Shown: piece after piece, positions 27,704 through 35,589 of the stretch | Numbering within the stretch: position 1 is the first letter of the stretch | How the letters are laid out: each line of letters opens with the position of its first letter | Source of the DNA: Neisseria chenwenguii | Lineage (GTDB): Bacteria > Pseudomonadota > Gammaproteobacteria > Burkholderiales > Neisseriaceae | Length of the DNA: 64,000 nt | NCBI RefSeq assembly: GCF_002216145.1 | Contig: NZ_CP022278.1 | Coordinates: 620,001-684,000 of the forward strand | Direction of reading: 5' to 3' | Program-made: the position numbers and the translations under genes | The notes under the pieces: generated by a model | Databases searched by the model: none | The model's input: only the letters and a program-made list of their open reading frames with translations | What the model was told of the DNA's origin: nothing

Positions 27704-28297
27704 CTAACCGCCGCTCATCACTTTCACGCCTAACAGCGCCAGCGCCCCGCCGCACACGCGATCGATCCAATGTCCCGCTTTCTGAAAACGGCGGTTGACC
27801 TCGGGAATCGACAGCATCAGCGTCATCCAAGCGCCGTAAGCCGCCATCTGCCAAACCGGCGTCGAGGGCGAGAGCACCACGGTAAACAGCGACAGCATAT
27901 AAACCACCGCTTTCGGGTTTAAAACATTGCACAAAAACCCGCGCCAAACCGCCCTGCCCGCGGGTTCGGCCGTTTTTTCCTGCACGCTGATTTCCACCAC
28001 CCCGCCCGCCGCCTTCGCCCGCAAACCCTTGTAGCCGATGTAAATCAGATACAGCCCGCCGACGATTTTAATCCCGATCAACAGCGGCTCCGACTTCGCC
28101 ACCAGCGTCACCAGCCCGAACACGGAATAAACAATATGCACGCCGAAACCCAACGCAATCCCCAGCGCCGTCAGCAAACCCGCCTCCCGCCCGCGGCCCA
28201 GCGCCTGTTGCGATACCAAAATAAAATCGGGGCCGGGCGACATGCAGGCCAGGATGTGTACGCCGGTAATGATCCAAAAACCGTGCCAGAAATCCAT
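27704..28297 (-). CDS. LysE/RhtB-family amino-acid exporter
   Basis: This 197-residue inner-membrane protein has six helices. It starts MDFWHGFWIITGVHILACM and carries the family signature SPGPDFILVSQQAL directly after the first helix. LysE/RhtB proteins export lysine, threonine, homoserine or related compounds; the substrate is unknown. The start at 28297 has AGGAAG 7 bp upstream and gives the canonical N-terminus; longer in-frame forms run into repeats. It lies between dusB and fis, an unusual position that interrupts a commonly linked pair. Confidence 0.85.
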   Translation of the reverse strand: MDFWHGFWIITGVHILACMSPGPDFILVSQQALGRGREAGLLTALGIALGFGVHIVYSVFGLVTLVAKSEPLLIGIKIVGGLYLIYIGYKGLRAKAAGGVVEISVQEKTAEPAGRAVWRGFLCNVLNPKAVVYMLSLFTVVLSPSTPVWQMAAYGAWMTLMLSIPEVNRRFQKAGHWIDRVCGGALALLGVKVMSGG

Positions 28298-28574
28298 GAT
28301 TTTGCTTCCTTTTTTGTGAACGGGGATTTGGCGGGGGAAGGCCGTCCGAAAAGTTTTAAGAGGAGGATAAACAGCCGCCGCAGCTGCCATAGGCCGGGCT
28401 TGCCGGCCCACCGTTTGACCGCAGGTCAAATCCAAACAGACGGATTGTTTCAAACGTATTTTCAGACGGCATTCCTACCCTTTGGGCAGACAGCCGGCTG
28501 TTTGTTGGTGAGCTTGTCGAACCAAGGCCTCCCTACGGCGGCGGTTTGGGAACATTTTCAGAATACCGACCAAG

Positions 28575-28607
28575 CCCTCTCCCTAACCCTCTCCAACGGG
28601 AGAGGGA
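28575..28607. repeat. CTCTCCC/GGGAGAGGG palindrome, copy 2
   Basis: CCCTCTCCCTAACCCTCTCC is followed by AACGGGAGAGGG, the same family as 2350-2382. Confidence 0.6.
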
Positions 28608-28717
28608 ACAGGCGTTGGGGCGCCAAACTTTTCAGACGGCCTCAAACCATTTTCCAAATACGGTTTCCCAAACCCGCCGTCCAAACAAAACCCCGCCGCT
28701 GAATGCCGTCTGAAACG

Positions 28718-28750
28718 CCCCCTCCCATGGGAGAGGGTCGGGGAGAGGGC
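28718..28750. repeat. CTCTCCC/GGGAGAGGG palindrome, copy 3
   Basis: CCCCCTCCCATGGGAGAGGG is followed by TCGGGGAGAGGG, the inverted orientation of copy 2 about 110 bp away. Confidence 0.6.
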
Positions 28751-28796
28751 GGCAAACCGCAGGTTTGCATTTTCAGACGGCCAAACCGCCCTACCC

Positions 28797-29795
28797 TCAC
28801 CGATAATCGCAAGCCCAAACATCCGCCCTGTCCGCCTGTTGCGCCAAAAAACCGGCAACGGCGTCGTATTGCGCGGCGGCGCTGTCGAGGCGGTTGATTT
28901 CGCGGCGGGCGGTTTCGCCCTCGGGCAGCGGGGCGAGATACCAGCCGATGTGTTTGCGGGCGATGCGCACGCCGTCGGGTTCGCCGTAGAAACCGTGCAT
29001 GGCGCGCAGGTGGGCGAGCACGGCGGCGGCGCATTCGGCGAAAGGCAGCGGCGCGGGCAGGCGGCCGTGTTCTAAAAAATATCTGACGTCGCGGAACAGC
29101 CACGGCCGGCCTTGCGCGCCGCGCCCGATCATCACGCCGTCGGCGCCGGTTTGCGCCAAAACGGCGGCGGCTTTTTGCGGCGAAGTGATGTCGCCGTTGA
29201 CCCAAACAGGAATGTTCAGACTCCCTTTGACTTCGGCAATCAAACCGTATTCGGCCTCGCCTTTGTACATCTGCGTGCGCGTGCGGCCGTGTACCGCCAG
29301 CGCGGCGATGCCTGATTCTTGGGCGATTTTGGCGACGGCAGGCAGGTTTTTGTGGTCGTCCGCCCAGCCCAAACGGGTTTTCAGGGTAACGGGAACGTCA
29401 ACCGCGCCGACGACGGCTTCGAGGATTTGAGCCACCAGCGTTTCGTTCTGCATCAGCGCGCTGCCGGCGGCGACGTTGCAGACTTTTTTGGCGGGACAAC
29501 CCATGTTGATATCGATGACTTCCGCGCCGAGCGAGACGTTGTGGCGCGCGGCTTCGGCCATCTGCGCGGGGACATTGCCGAGTATCTGCACCGCCGCGAC
29601 GCCGTTTTCGCCGCCCAAATCGCTGCGGCGCAGCGTTTTTTTGGTGTGGCGCAGCGAGGGATCGCTGGTCAGCATTTCGCCCACCGCCCAACCCGCGCCG
29701 AAATCTCGCGCCAAGCGGCGGAACGGCTTGTCGGTAATTCCCGCCATCGGCGCGAGGGCGACGGGCGTTTCGAGCCGGTATTGTCCTATTTCCAT
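28797..29795 (-). CDS. dusB: tRNA-dihydrouridine synthase B
   Basis: This 332-residue FMN enzyme reduces uridine to dihydrouridine in tRNA. The TIM barrel shows LAPMAGITDKPFR near the N-terminus, DINMGCPAKKV with the active-site cysteine (about residue 100), and VHGRTRTQMYKG and GDITSP for FMN phosphate binding. The C-terminal helical tRNA-binding domain follows. The ATG at 29795 gives the standard N-terminus MEIGQYRLETPVALAPMAG. A longer in-frame start at 29939 would overlap the upstream DUS terminator. Length fits DusB. Confidence 0.93.
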   Translation of the reverse strand: MEIGQYRLETPVALAPMAGITDKPFRRLARDFGAGWAVGEMLTSDPSLRHTKKTLRRSDLGGENGVAAVQILGNVPAQMAEAARHNVSLGAEVIDINMGCPAKKVCNVAAGSALMQNETLVAQILEAVVGAVDVPVTLKTRLGWADDHKNLPAVAKIAQESGIAALAVHGRTRTQMYKGEAEYGLIAEVKGSLNIPVWVNGDITSPQKAAAVLAQTGADGVMIGRGAQGRPWLFRDVRYFLEHGRLPAPLPFAECAAAVLAHLRAMHGFYGEPDGVRIARKHIGWYLAPLPEGETARREINRLDSAAAQYDAVAGFLAQQADRADVWACDYR

Positions 29796-29870
29796 GGGGT
29801 TTGCGCGGCGGTTTTCGGGGCTGGAATTGTACAATTTTCGAGCAGGATTTCCAATCGGTTTTACATGGGA

Positions 29871-29901
29871 AAGGCCGTCTGAAAATGCTTTCAGACGGCC
29901 T
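29871..29901 (-). terminator. DUS-pair hairpin after the site-2-protease-like gene
   Basis: AGGCCGTCTGAAAGCATTTTCAGACGGCCT on the minus strand lies 19 bp past the stop of the M50 gene and ahead of dusB. Confidence 0.55.
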
Positions 29902-29919
29902 GCAAATGCCGAATCGGGC

Positions 29920-30570
29920 TTAGGCCAAAATGCCGGCAAAAGTCGAAACCAAGCCCAAAATCAGGTTGACCACCGGCCCGATGATCATGCCCAAAACGCC
30001 CGTCATCATCATCAGCAGCACAATCCAGATGCCGTAAGGCTCGACTTTGCGAAACTGCATGGATTGGCGCGCGGGCAGAAAGCTGTCAATGAAACGTCCG
30101 CCGTCGAGCGGCAGAATGGGCACCATGTTCAACACAAACAAAACCGCGTTGACCAACACGCCGTATTTCGCCATTTCCGAAAGCGGATACTGATAAGATT
30201 CGGGCACATGCGCCGCCAGCGCAAACATCAGCCCCCAGCCGAACGCCATCGCCAGATTCGACAGCGGCCCCGCCACCGCCACCATCCGCATTCCCTTGCG
30301 GGCGTCGCGGAAATGGCGCGGCACGATGGGCACGGGTTTGGCCCAGCCGAACAGAAACGGCGTCATCATAAACATAATCAGCGGCACAATGACCGTGCCG
30401 ACCAAATCGATGTGCGCCAACGGATTGAGCGTCAGCCGCCCCATCTGCTCGGCGGTACGGTCGCCCCAATAGCGCGCCGCATAGCCGTGCGCCGCTTCGT
30501 GCACCGTAATCGCCAGCAACACGGGCAGCACCGCCAGCAGAAACACGCCCAAGTCGAAGTTTTGAAACAT
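29920..30570 (-). CDS. Site-2-protease-family membrane metalloprotease (M50)
   Basis: This 216-residue protein has five or six hydrophobic segments. The zinc-binding HEAAH motif is in ITVHEAAHGYAARYW near residue 26, and the second ligand region is LNMVPILPLDGGRF near residue 142, which matches the N-x-x-P-x-x-x-L-D-G pattern. It belongs to the short, PDZ-less M50 branch; substrates are unknown. The ATG at 30570 was chosen because AAGGA lies 6 bp upstream, giving MFQNFDLGVFLLAVLP. A start five codons earlier exists but has no ribosome-binding site. Confidence 0.85.
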   Translation of the reverse strand: MFQNFDLGVFLLAVLPVLLAITVHEAAHGYAARYWGDRTAEQMGRLTLNPLAHIDLVGTVIVPLIMFMMTPFLFGWAKPVPIVPRHFRDARKGMRMVAVAGPLSNLAMAFGWGLMFALAAHVPESYQYPLSEMAKYGVLVNAVLFVLNMVPILPLDGGRFIDSFLPARQSMQFRKVEPYGIWIVLLMMMTGVLGMIIGPVVNLILGLVSTFAGILA

Positions 30571-30715
30571 GGTTTTCCTTATCAAACAGGGCCGTCTGAA
30601 AAAACGGTCGGGTTTTCAGACGGCATCAAACAGTTTTTTAAATTATGGCGGACGGCTTGTTTTCAAGACGGCAAACCCGCAAACAACAGACCGTCATCCG
30701 CTTTTTCAGACGGCC

Positions 30716-31336
30716 TCAAAAGCCGAACAGCCCCTTATCGCCCTTCCCTTCGCGCACCAGCTCCGTGCCGTCGGTCATGTCGATTACCGTCGTCGGCTCC
30801 GTGCCGCACCAGCCGCCGTCTATGACCAAATCCACGCTGTGTTCCAAGCGGTTGCGGATTTCGTAAGGATCGGTCAGCGGCTCGTCGTCTTCGGGCAGCA
30901 TCAGCGTGCAGCTCAGCATCGGTTCGCCCAGTTCGGCCAACAGCGCCAGCGCGATCACATTGTCGGGAACGCGCACGCCGATGGTTTTGCGCTTCGGATG
31001 CAGCGTTCGGTTGGGCACTTCTTTGGTCGCCTGCATGATAAACGTGTAGCTGCCCGGCGTCGCGGCTTTGAGCCGGCGGAACTGGCTGTTGTCCACCTTC
31101 GCGTAAGTGCCCAGCTCGCTCAAATCGGCGCACATCAGCGTCAGATGGTGTTTCAAATCGATTTTGCGGATGGTCAGAATCCGCTCCATCGCCTCTTTGT
31201 TGCCGAGCTGACAGCCCAGCGCGTAGCAGGAATCGGTCGGGTAAACCACCACGCCGCCGCTGCGGACGATTTCCGCCGCCTGCTTGATCAGCCGCTCCTG
31301 CGGGTTTTCGGGGTGGATGGCGAAGAATTGTGCCAT
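30716..31336 (-). CDS. yciO: YciO-type Sua5/YrdC-family protein
   Basis: This 206-residue YrdC-fold protein has exactly the length of E. coli YciO and similar sequence from start to end (FFAIHPENPQERLIKQAAEI, VVYPTDSCYALGC, LPEDDEPLTDP). YciO is a paralogue of the threonylcarbamoyl-AMP synthase TsaC, which makes the t6A tRNA precursor. The K-R-S/T pattern of TsaC after the PTD motif is replaced here by RKIDLKHHLTLMC. It is therefore probably not the essential t6A enzyme. An AAAGGAACAC ribosome-binding site precedes the ATG. Terminators on both sides suggest a single-gene transcript. Confidence 0.85.
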   Translation of the reverse strand: MAQFFAIHPENPQERLIKQAAEIVRSGGVVVYPTDSCYALGCQLGNKEAMERILTIRKIDLKHHLTLMCADLSELGTYAKVDNSQFRRLKAATPGSYTFIMQATKEVPNRTLHPKRKTIGVRVPDNVIALALLAELGEPMLSCTLMLPEDDEPLTDPYEIRNRLEHSVDLVIDGGWCGTEPTTVIDMTDGTELVREGKGDKGLFGF

Positions 31337-31403
31337 TTTTGTGTTCCTTTGTTATTGTTGTAAACGAAGCCCGTTATTTTAAAACTTATTGACGGGAAAG
31401 ACA

Positions 31404-31436
31404 AAAAAGGCCGTCTGAAAATTTTCAGACGGCCTT
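31404..31436 (-). terminator. DUS-pair terminator after the acetyltransferase gene
   Basis: Abutting DUS words form a perfect palindrome followed on the minus strand by TTTTTTGT, a strong intrinsic terminator. Confidence 0.75.
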
Positions 31437-31451
31437 CCTGCACCAAACGCC

Positions 31452-31952
31452 TCAATCCAAAATCTTCTTTCCCAGCACCAAAATATCCGCGGCAAACGTT
31501 TCCAAATCGCACACTTCCGGCAGCCGCCCCCATTCCTGAAAACCGAAGGCGTAAAACAGCCGCAGGCTGGCGTGGTTGTGGCCGAAGATGACGGCAAGCA
31601 CGTTTTTGATGCCCAGCGACGGTGCGCGTTCGAGCATATGGCGCAGCAGGATTTTGCCGACGCCGACGCCGCGCATGTCGCGGCGGACGTAAATGCTGAT
31701 TTCCGCGCTGATGTGGTAGGCGCGGCGCGGGTAGTAGTCGCTGAAACTGCCCCAGCCGAGGATTTCGCCTTCGGTATTTTTCAACACATAAAGCGGGCGC
31801 GTTCCACCGTGTGCGTCAAACCAGGCTTGGCGGCTCTCGACGCTGACGGGCACGAGGTCGGCGGTGGATTGGCGGGTTTCGACGGTGCTGTTGTAGATTT
31901 CAACGATAGCGGGCAGGTCTTGCTGCACGGCTTCGGTAATGGTGTATTGCAT
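31452..31952 (-). CDS. GNAT N-acetyltransferase (phosphinothricin-acetyltransferase-like)
   Basis: This 166-residue GNAT protein is collinear with the PAT/MddA group: early DLPAIVEIYNSTV, RQAWFDAHGGTRPLYVL, and the acetyl-CoA-binding RRDMRGVGVGKILLRHM (Q/R-x-x-G-x-G/A). Near the end is ASLRLFYAFGFQEWGRLPEV. Members acetylate methionine sulfone or sulfoximine, phosphinothricin and similar amino acids with acetyl-CoA; the native substrate is not known. It stands alone between an intrinsic terminator and a repeat-rich gap. Confidence 0.85.
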   Translation of the reverse strand: MQYTITEAVQQDLPAIVEIYNSTVETRQSTADLVPVSVESRQAWFDAHGGTRPLYVLKNTEGEILGWGSFSDYYPRRAYHISAEISIYVRRDMRGVGVGKILLRHMLERAPSLGIKNVLAVIFGHNHASLRLFYAFGFQEWGRLPEVCDLETFAADILVLGKKILD

Positions 31953-32015
31953 GGTTTTCAGACGGCCTTTTTTGTTTTTTGGGAATGAGGGAATAAATAA
32001 TTGTGGGCTTTTTTG

Positions 32016-32102
32016 TAAGCCGGGCGTCAGCCCGGCATTTTCTGAAAAAATCCGGTTTTGCCGGGCTGAAGCCCTGCCTACGAAAAAAGCCCTGCCTACG
32101 AC
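32016..32102. repeat. Paired GCCGGGC/GCCCGGC palindromes
   Basis: GTAAGCCGGGCGTCAGCCCGGC is followed by an inverted relative TTGCCGGGCTGAAGCCCTGCC with a tandem echo CCTGCCTACG. It is the same family as 25390, 57095 and 58648. Confidence 0.6.
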
Positions 32103-32111
32103 ACCCCTGCC

Positions 32112-32645
32112 CTACCGAATCAACTTAGATACCGTTTTAAACGCCGGATGTTTGGCGTCGCGCAACAATTGGAACAACACGCTCTCGCTGTTGCCCACCA
32201 CCGCGCCGGCGTAGCGCATTTGCTGAAGGCCGTTTTCCTTGTTGGCAGGATCGCGCGAGGCGGTGCAGTCGGACGGGATATAGACGTTGAACCCTTTTTC
32301 GCGCAGGTCCAAGGCCGTCTGAAGCATGCAGACGTGGGCTTCGGCGCCGATTAAAACGACGTAGCGGATGTTTTTTTCGGCCAAAAGCGCTTCGACTTCT
32401 GGCGTCAGCGCGGAAAACTGCGTTTTTTCAAACACGGGCGCGTCTTCCAACAGACGGGCAATGGCGGGAACGGTTTTGCCCAAGCCTTTCGGGTATTGCT
32501 CCGTAACCGCCAGCGGCACGTCCAGCGCCTGTAAGCCCTGAATTACGGTGCGGCTGCGTCCGACCATTTCAGCGGCGTCGGCAAGCGCGGGCAGCAGGCG
32601 TTCCTGAATATCGACGACGAGGCATAAGGTATTGCTCGGTTTCAT
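32112..32645 (-). CDS. Isochorismatase-family hydrolase (YcaC-like)
   Basis: This 177-residue cysteine hydrolase of the isochorismatase/nicotinamidase fold has the catalytic aspartate in LCLVVDIQERLLPAL, the lysine in FEKTQFSAL and the cysteine in GAEAHVCMLQTALD. The layout is closest to YcaC-type proteins of unknown substrate, rather than PncA, which has a metal site not seen here. The ATG has a GGAGCGAAAC ribosome-binding site. A long palindromic terminator separates it from pheA. Confidence 0.85.
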   Translation of the reverse strand: MKPSNTLCLVVDIQERLLPALADAAEMVGRSRTVIQGLQALDVPLAVTEQYPKGLGKTVPAIARLLEDAPVFEKTQFSALTPEVEALLAEKNIRYVVLIGAEAHVCMLQTALDLREKGFNVYIPSDCTASRDPANKENGLQQMRYAGAVVGNSESVLFQLLRDAKHPAFKTVSKLIR

Positions 32646-32690
32646 GTTTCGCTCCTTCGGAAGATTGAATCGACGGCGTTCAGTATAACC

Positions 32691-32730
32691 AAGCAGAGGC
32701 CGTCTGAATACTTTCAGACGGCCTCTGCTT
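32691..32730 (-). terminator. Extended DUS-pair terminator after pheA
   Basis: The DUS palindrome is extended by an extra AAGCAGAGG/CCTCTGCTT stem, giving about 18-bp arms. It lies 13 bp after the pheA stop. Confidence 0.75.
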
Positions 32731-32742
32731 TTATCCCAATCC

Positions 32743-33825
32743 TCACAACACCGCTGCCGGATACGAGCCGATAACTTTAACGAAGGAGGCGCGTTCGCCC
32801 AACAGTTTCAAGGCGTCTTGGACGACGGCGTCGTTTTGGTGGCCTTCGATGTCGATGAAAAACAGGTATTCCCACAGCGCGGATTTGCTCGGGCGGCTTT
32901 CGAATTTGGTCATGGAGATGCCCAAGTCGGTAAACGGCTGGAGCAGCCCCATCACGGCGCCGGCGCGGTTGGGGGTGGAGACGGCCAGCGAGGTTTTGTC
33001 GTTGCCGGTGCTGTCGGTGTCTTGGTGGCCCAAAACGAGGAAACGGGTGGTATTGTTGGGCTCGTCTTCGATGCACTGGGCGGCGGTGTCGAGGCCGTAG
33101 ATTTCGGCGGCGGTGATGCCGGCGATGGCGGCGACGGTGCGGTCTTCGGATTCGGCGGCGAGGCGGGCGGCTTCGGCGTTGCTGGAAACGGGAATGCGCT
33201 CGGCCTGCGGCAGGTTGCGGCCGAGCCAGTCATTGCATTGGGCGAGCGCTTGGGCGTGGGCGAAGACTTTGGTGATACTTTTGATTTCGTGGCTGTTTTT
33301 GCGCAATAGGTTGTGATGAACGCGGACGACGACTTCGCCGCAGGCTTTGAGTGCGGATACGGCGAGCAGGTCAAGGGTGCGGCCGATGGAGCCTTCGGTG
33401 GAATTTTCGACGGGGGCGACGAGGTAGTCGGCCTGACGGGTTTCGACGAGTTTGAAGCAGTCGTCAACGGTGGTGCAGGGGCGGGTGTGGGCGGCGTGGC
33501 CAAAGTGTTTGACGGCGGCCTGTTGGGTGAATGTGCCCTGCGGGCCGAGATAGGCGATGGTAAGCGGGCGTTCGACGGCAAGACATTCGCTCATGATTTC
33601 GCGGAACAGGCGGGCGACGGATTCGTCGGGCAATGGGCCTTGGTTGAGGCTTTGGATGCGACGCAACACGGCGGCTTCGCGCTCGGGGCGGTACACGGTG
33701 CCCGTGCCTTTGAGTTCGCCGATGGCGTGTGCGTGGTTGGCGCGCTCGTTGAGCAGGCGCAATACGGCGGCGTCGATTTCGTCAATCGCGTCGCGGTGGG
33801 GTTTCAACTGTTCGTCCGTCGCCAT
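32743..33825 (-). CDS. pheA: Bifunctional chorismate mutase / prephenate dehydratase
   Basis: This 360-residue P-protein for phenylalanine synthesis has three parts. An AroQ-type chorismate mutase occupies residues 1-90 (RDAIDEIDAAVLRLLNERA). The prephenate dehydratase domain starts at YLGPQGTFTQQAAVKHFG and contains VENSTEGSIGRTLDLL. The C-terminal ACT domain near 270-360 has the regulatory ESRPSKSALWEYLFFID. The start at 33825 follows AAGGGCTGTCCC, and a longer in-frame form would begin at 33873. ESRPS is the phenylalanine-sensing motif, so feedback control is expected. Confidence 0.93.
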   Translation of the reverse strand: MATDEQLKPHRDAIDEIDAAVLRLLNERANHAHAIGELKGTGTVYRPEREAAVLRRIQSLNQGPLPDESVARLFREIMSECLAVERPLTIAYLGPQGTFTQQAAVKHFGHAAHTRPCTTVDDCFKLVETRQADYLVAPVENSTEGSIGRTLDLLAVSALKACGEVVVRVHHNLLRKNSHEIKSITKVFAHAQALAQCNDWLGRNLPQAERIPVSSNAEAARLAAESEDRTVAAIAGITAAEIYGLDTAAQCIEDEPNNTTRFLVLGHQDTDSTGNDKTSLAVSTPNRAGAVMGLLQPFTDLGISMTKFESRPSKSALWEYLFFIDIEGHQNDAVVQDALKLLGERASFVKVIGSYPAAVL

Positions 33826-33915
33826 GGGACAGCCCTTTTTGAGATGGTTGGTTGCGGGGGATTTTAACATCAAACGGGCCGTCTGAAAGCTTGGCGGCGC
33901 GGTTTTTCAGACGGC

Positions 33916-35145
33916 CTAAAAGCCTTCCATACCGCGCTCGTTTTCCAGCCATGCCTGATGGGAAAACGTCCACAGCAAAACGATGCCGCACACGGTCGAG
34001 GCCAGCATCATGCCCGCCATCACCAGGACCGAGCCGTTGTGTAGCCACGTTACCAGCATTCCCATGCCCGCGCCGATAAGCGACTGGCACACGCCCAACA
34101 CCGCGTTGGCGCTGCCGCCGTCCTGTTTGAAATAATTCATAAAACACGCCTGCGTGTTGGCGCCGACCAAGCCCTGCGTGCCGACGGAAAACATCACGCA
34201 AAGCACCAGCGCCCACAAAGGAGGCAGGACGAACGCCAACACCAGCGCGGTCAGCAGAAGATTGGCGGCAAACTGCACGATAATCCCCCAGCGCAGAATG
34301 TGCTGCGGGTGTGCGCCCGTTTTCAGCCGCCACGCGGTAACGCGGTTGAACGTCGCCATCGTGATGATGTTTAAGGCAAAAATCCACGCATAGCCGTGCG
34401 GCGAGACGCCGTAGCGGTTCATATAGACAAATGACGATTCGGTCAGAAAAGCAAACATCGAGCCGAAGCTGAAGGCTTGGAAAAACAGATAACCCAGCGC
34501 CCCGCGCGTTTGCAAAACCCGCTTGAAACGGGCGGCGACCACGCCGAACACATCCACGCCGATTTTGCCGCTCTGCGCGGGTTTGGGCAGAAAGCGGCCG
34601 ACCAGAAACAGCAGCAGCAGCGCGTAAACCAGCAGAAACGCAAACACCGCCCGCCAGCCGCCCAAACTCTGCAACGCTGCGCCCGCCATCGGCGCCAGCA
34701 GCGGCGCAACCATCAGGATAATCCCGATCAGCGCAAACATCTGCGCCGCCTGCCGCCCGTCGTAATAATCGCGCACCAGTGCACCGACCACCACCACCGA
34801 CATGCCCGCCCCAAACGCCTGCACCGCACGCAAAAGCAGCAACTGGTCGGCGTTTGCCGTCAGCACCAACCCCAGCGAACTGAGCGCGTACACGCCTAAA
34901 CCCGCCAGCGCCACGGGTTTGCGCCCCTTAATATCCGAAACCGCCCCGCCCGTTACCTGCCCGAACGCGACGCCGAACATAAACAGGCTCAGGCTCCGCT
35001 CGATGCGGTGGATATTGGAACCGAGGCTCTGCGCCATCTCGGGAATCGCGGGCAGATAGGCGTCGATGGAAAACGGCATCAGCGCCACCAGCATCGCCAT
35101 CAGCGCAGCGGTTTGTTTGTCGGATAGGGTGTTGGGGTGTTTCAT
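33916..35145 (-). CDS. Bcr/CflA-family MFS drug-efflux transporter
   Basis: This 409-residue major facilitator has twelve helices. It begins with AALMAMLVALMPFSIDAYLPAIPEMA, typical of Bcr/CflA, followed by GQVTGGAVSDIKGRKPVAL (motif A). VLRAVQAFGAGMSVVV and VRDYYDGRQAAQMFALIG also match the family. Relatives expel bicyclomycin, sulfonamides and chloramphenicol, or export small metabolites. No linked regulator is present. It ends 91 bp upstream of pheA on the same strand with a DUS pair between. Confidence 0.88.
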   Translation of the reverse strand: MKHPNTLSDKQTAALMAMLVALMPFSIDAYLPAIPEMAQSLGSNIHRIERSLSLFMFGVAFGQVTGGAVSDIKGRKPVALAGLGVYALSSLGLVLTANADQLLLLRAVQAFGAGMSVVVVGALVRDYYDGRQAAQMFALIGIILMVAPLLAPMAGAALQSLGGWRAVFAFLLVYALLLLFLVGRFLPKPAQSGKIGVDVFGVVAARFKRVLQTRGALGYLFFQAFSFGSMFAFLTESSFVYMNRYGVSPHGYAWIFALNIITMATFNRVTAWRLKTGAHPQHILRWGIIVQFAANLLLTALVLAFVLPPLWALVLCVMFSVGTQGLVGANTQACFMNYFKQDGGSANAVLGVCQSLIGAGMGMLVTWLHNGSVLVMAGMMLASTVCGIVLLWTFSHQAWLENERGMEGF

Positions 35146-35589
35146 AGTTTGTATTTTGGGGATTGATGAAGTGATTTGGAGGACGGGTTTCCGGGGGAGG
35201 TTTGGTTTTCAGACGGCATTAGATGGTTGTGAGGCCGTCTGAAACAACGGCTTGCTGTTCCAAACTTCGGTTGGATGCCGTCTGAAAATTTCGGTGTTCC
35301 GGCCATGCGTTCCCTCCTGCGGGAGAGGGTTAGGGAGAGGGCTTGGTTAAGTTTGAACGAATATTTCAGACGGCCTGCTTCCGCCGTTACCCGCCCCAAA
35401 AAACCAAAACAGCCGCAGATTATACGCCTCTTTTTTCAGACGGCCTCAAAGCCGTCTGGGCCGTCTGAAAATCCCGTCGGCACAAATCAATAAAAAATCC
35501 GCCCGCCGCCCGCGCGCCCATTGCGCAAACGCCTGTTTCATCAGAAAATAAACGCTTTCACACAACTCAGACTTCAGAAAGGAAACCCC
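35146..35589. other. Divergent intergenic region with repeats
   Basis: These 444 bp between the divergent efflux and HerA-like genes hold at least five DUS words and one CTCTCCC palindrome. No gene or clear promoter was identified. Confidence 0.55.
35310..35342. repeat. CTCTCCC/GGGAGAGGG palindrome, copy 4
   Basis: TTCCCTCCTGCGGGAGAGGG is followed by TTAGGGAGAGGGC, the inverted orientation relative to copy 1. Confidence 0.6.

Larger units (their letters stand above)
28298..28796. other. Repeat-filled gap between the LysE exporter and dusB
   Basis: No gene was seen in these 499 bp. They contain several DUS words, two CTCTCCC palindromes, a TTGGTGAGCTTGTCGAACCA repeat at about 28503-28522, whose relatives are at 58510 and 58700, and GGCCGGGCTTGCCGGCCC. 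Confidence 0.6.

Noticed and set aside
30716..31336. TsaC/Sua5 threonylcarbamoyl-AMP synthase
   Set aside because: Length and motifs match YciO instead, and the TsaC-specific basic pattern after the PTD motif is missing.
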